Shown here in pieces: positions 61,545-64,000 of a stretch of 64,000 bases of DNA (position 1 is its first letter; every line of letters starts with the position of its first letter). Below the pieces are notes generated by a model. It saw only the letters and a list, made by a program, of their open reading frames with translations. It did not search any database and had not been told where the DNA came from. Location: contig CAMDTW010000602.1 in the NCBI GenBank assembly GCA_945910005.1, forward strand, positions 104,857 to 168,856, given 5' to 3'. Made by a program: the position numbers and the translations under genes. The DNA is from Isoperla grammatica. Taxonomy: Eukaryota > Arthropoda > Insecta > Plecoptera > Perlodidae.

Positions 61545-61549
61545 TTTTT
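61545..61549 (+). terminator. Pol III terminator T5
   Basis: A run of five T starts three bases after the tRNA-like 3' end (GTTGGTTTTTA). It would end pol III transcription there, giving a short tRNA-like transcript without the remaining 17 bp of the insert. Confidence 0.65.
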
Positions 61550-61566
61550 AATTTCTGGATTTTCAC

Positions 61567-61581
61567 ATAACTACTTTAGAA
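61567..61581 (+). repeat. Target-site duplication, right copy
   Basis: ATAACTACTTTAGAA directly follows the insert and runs into GTTACACCAACCG of the next monomer. It is an exact copy of the left flank. Confidence 0.85.
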
Positions 61582-64000
61582 GTTACACCAACCGTTGGAA
61601 AATAATAATGTTAGTGTGCATTCTGAAAGAGTATTATGAAAATGCATAAATTGAGTTTTTTTGGTCGTGTTTGGTTAAAATATGCATAAAATACAGAAAT
61701 TGGATGATTTTAGTCTATTTACCACAAACTTCCAGTTTTAAGAGGAATCTTGCATACGGCCGGGATTCCTAAGGGTTTCAACCAAAGTTGACAAATCGTT
61801 GTTTTAAAGCGTTTAAGGCTCCAATAAGCACAATTTGTCCATTTCGTCACATTTCGATAACTTCTATAGAAGTTACACCCTCCGTTGAAAAATAAGAATT
61901 AAAGGCTGCATTCTTCAAGAGTATAATGAAAATGCATAAATTGAGTTTTTTCGTGTTTTTGGTTAAAAAATGCATTAAATATAGAAATTGGCTGATTTAA
62001 GTCTATCTACCATAACTTCCAGTTTTAAAGAGGAATCTTGCATACGGCTGGGATTCCTAAGGGTTTCAACCAAAGTTGACAAATCGTTGTTTTAGAGCGT
62101 TTCAGGCTCCAATAAGCACAATTTGTCCATTTCGTCACCTTTCGATAACTACTTTAGAAGTTACACCAACCGTTGAAAAATAATAATGTTAGTGTGCATT
62201 CTGAAAGAGTATTATGAAAATGCATAAATTGAGTTTTTTGGTCGTTTTTGGTTAAAATATGCATAAAATATAGAAATTGGCTGATTTTAGTCTATCTACC
62301 ACAAACTTCCAGTTTTAAGAGGAATCTTGCATACGGCCGGGATTCCTAAGGGTTTCAACCAAAGTTGACAAATCGTGTTTTTAGAGCGTTGTAGGCTCCA
62401 ATAAGCTCAATTTGTCCATTTCACACATTTCGATTACTTCTAAAGAAGTTACACCCTCCGTTGAAAAATAAGAATTATAGGCTGCATTCTTCAAGAGTAT
62501 AATGAAAATGCATAAATTGAGTTTTTTTCGTCGTTTTTGGTTAAAATATGCATAAAAAATAGAAATTGGCTGATTTCAGTCTATCTACCACAAACTTCCA
62601 GTTTTAAGAGGAATCATGCATACGGCTGGGATTCCTAAGGGTTTCAACCAAAGTTGACTAATCGTTGTTTTAGAGCGTTTGAGGCTCCAATAAGCACAAT
62701 TTGTCCATTTCGTCACATTTCGATAACTACTTTAGAAGTTACACCCAACCGTTGAAAAATAATAATGTTAGTGTGCATTCTGAAAGAGTATTATGAAAAT
62801 GCATAAATTGAGTTTTTTGGTCGTTTTTGGTTAAAATATGCATAAAATATAGAAATTGGCTGATTTTAGTCTATCTACCACAAACTTCCAGTTTTAAGAG
62901 GAATCTTGCATACGGCCGGGATTCCTAAGGGTTTCAACCAAAGTTAACAAATCGTTGTTTAAGAGCGTTTTAGGCTCCAATAAGCACAATTTGTCCATTT
63001 CGTCACATTTCGATAACTTCTATAGAAGTTAAACCCTCCGTTGAAAAATAAGAATTATAGGCTGCATTCTTCAAGAGTATAATGAAAATGCATAAATTGA
63101 GTTTTTTCGTCGTTTTTGGTTAAAATATGCATAAAATATAGAAATTGGCTGATTTCAGTCTATCTACCACAAACTTCCAGTTTTAAGAGGAATCTTGCAT
63201 ACGGCTGGGATTCCTAAGGGTTTCAACCAAAGTTGACAAATCGTTGTTTTAGAGCGTTTCAGGCTCCAATAAGCACAAATTGTCCATTTCGTCACATTTC
63301 GATAACTACTTTAGAAGTTACCACCAACCGTTGGAAAATAATAATGTTAGTGTGCATTCTAAAAGAGTATTATGAAAATGCATAAATTGAGTTTTTTGGT
63401 CGTTTTTGGTTAAAATATGCATAAATACAGAAATTGGATGATTTTAGTCTATTTACCACAAACTTCCAGTTTTAAGAGGAATCTTGCATACGGCCGGGAT
63501 TCCTAAGGGTTTCAACCAAAGTTGACAAATCGTTGTTTTAGAGCGTTTTAGGCTCCAATAAGCACAATTTGTCCATTTCGTCACATTTCGATAACTTCTA
63601 TAGAAGTTACACCCTCCGTTGAAAAATAAGAATTATAGGCTGCATTCTTCAAGAGTATAATGAAAATGCATAAATTGAGTTTTTTTCGTGTTTTTGGTTA
63701 AAAAATGCATTAAATATAGAAATTGGCTGATTTTAGTCTATCTACCACAAACTTCCAGTTTTAAGAGGAATCTTGCATACGGCTGGGATTCCTAGGGTTT
63801 CAACCAAAGTTGACAAATCGTTGTTTTAGAGCGTTTCAGGCTCCAATAAGCACAAATTGTCCATTTCGTCACATTTCGATAACTTCTATAGAAGTTACAC
63901 CCTCCGTTAAAAAATAAGAATTATAGGCTGCATTCTTCAAGAGTATAATGAAAATGCAAAAATTGAGTTTTTCGTCGTTTTTGGTTAAAATATGCATAAA
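61582..64000 (+). repeat. ~289-bp satellite array, right part
   Basis: The same satellite resumes in the same phase and orientation right after the insertion, with junctions at 61586, 61876, 62164, 62452, 62742, 63032, 63322, 63610 and 63898, and it runs off the window. A and C heads alternate here. The block from 62164 corresponds monomer by monomer to 54362-56095 and 50028-51761: it shares GTGTTTTTAGAGCGTTGTAGG, the changed palindrome CTTCTAAAGAAG and the ATCATGCATACGG variant. It has clearly more one- and two-base indels than those copies. No gene is seen. Confidence 0.97.

Larger units (their letters stand above)
61292..61566 (+). mobile_element. tRNA-bearing insertion with 15-bp target-site duplication
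   Basis: This is 275 bp of sequence unrelated to the satellite, between two copies of ATAACTACTTTAGAA. Removing the insert and one copy restores an ordinary C-to-A monomer junction exactly, so it entered as a discrete insertion. A 15-bp duplication fits target-primed reverse transcription by a LINE, as used by SINEs. The tRNA-like part lies at the right end on the + strand, after ~179 bp of unassigned sequence, which is not the usual 5'-tRNA SINE layout. Neither end has a poly(A) tail. Alternatives are an atypical or 5'-extended SINE, a retroposed transcript ending in a tRNA, or a non-autonomous DNA element. I do not recognise a named family. Confidence 0.8.

Noticed and set aside
1..64000. 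CRISPR array
   Set aside because: Direct repeats are continuous ~289-bp monomers with no short repeat/unique spacer alternation and no cas genes.

Overview
The window is eukaryotic satellite DNA. I see no protein-coding gene. From end to end it is one head-to-tail array of a ~289-bp AT-rich monomer, about 220 copies, all in the same orientation. A monomer tallied base by base is 34.6% G+C. The only non-satellite DNA is a ~275-bp insertion at 61292-61566. It carries a tRNA-like sequence and is flanked by a 15-bp direct repeat of satellite sequence. The organism cannot be named from this. An array with higher-order structure plus a tRNA-like, target-duplicated insertion points to a nuclear genome, probably (peri)centromeric or other heterochromatin. 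CpG is not depleted in the monomer, which fits a lineage with little germline CpG methylation better than a vertebrate or a typical plant, but this is inference.

Monomers fall into two main head types. Type C begins CACCCTCCGT and usually follows the palindrome TAACTTCTATAGAAGTTA. Type A begins CACCAACCGT and usually follows the variant AACTACTTTAGAAGTT. Other linked differences divide these further. C and A alternate as ~578-bp dimers in places (1-2890, 50028-51760) and run C-only elsewhere (4047-6646).

Above the monomer there is a changing higher-order repeat (HOR). A marker monomer (head CACTCTCCG followed by AAAAATGTGAATTATATTTTG-like sequence) recurs at 2313, 7778, 12377, 16977, 21892, 27495 and 33850. 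It cuts the left half into HOR units of 19, 16, 16, 17, ~19.4 and 22 monomers. Units 7778-12376 and 12377-16976 are near-identical 4.6-kb copies. From 33850 on the marker disappears and the array becomes a mosaic of block duplications with offsets of 2599 (9-mer), 4912 (17-mer), 4334 (15-mer) and ~13867 bp (48-mer), ending in a fresh single-monomer duplication at 59563/59851. Chimeric monomers mark several crossover points (24028, 33850, 41073, 53206).

Layout: 1-2312 dimer-rich end of an HOR unit; 2313-33849 six marker-bounded HOR units; 33850-49448 mosaic with 18-mer, 17-mer and 9-mer repeats; 49449-57538 15-mer duplication; 57539-61291 further satellite; 61292-61566 tRNA-bearing insertion; 61582-64000 satellite with many small indels. 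The many short open frames are by-products of the repeat and are not annotated as genes.
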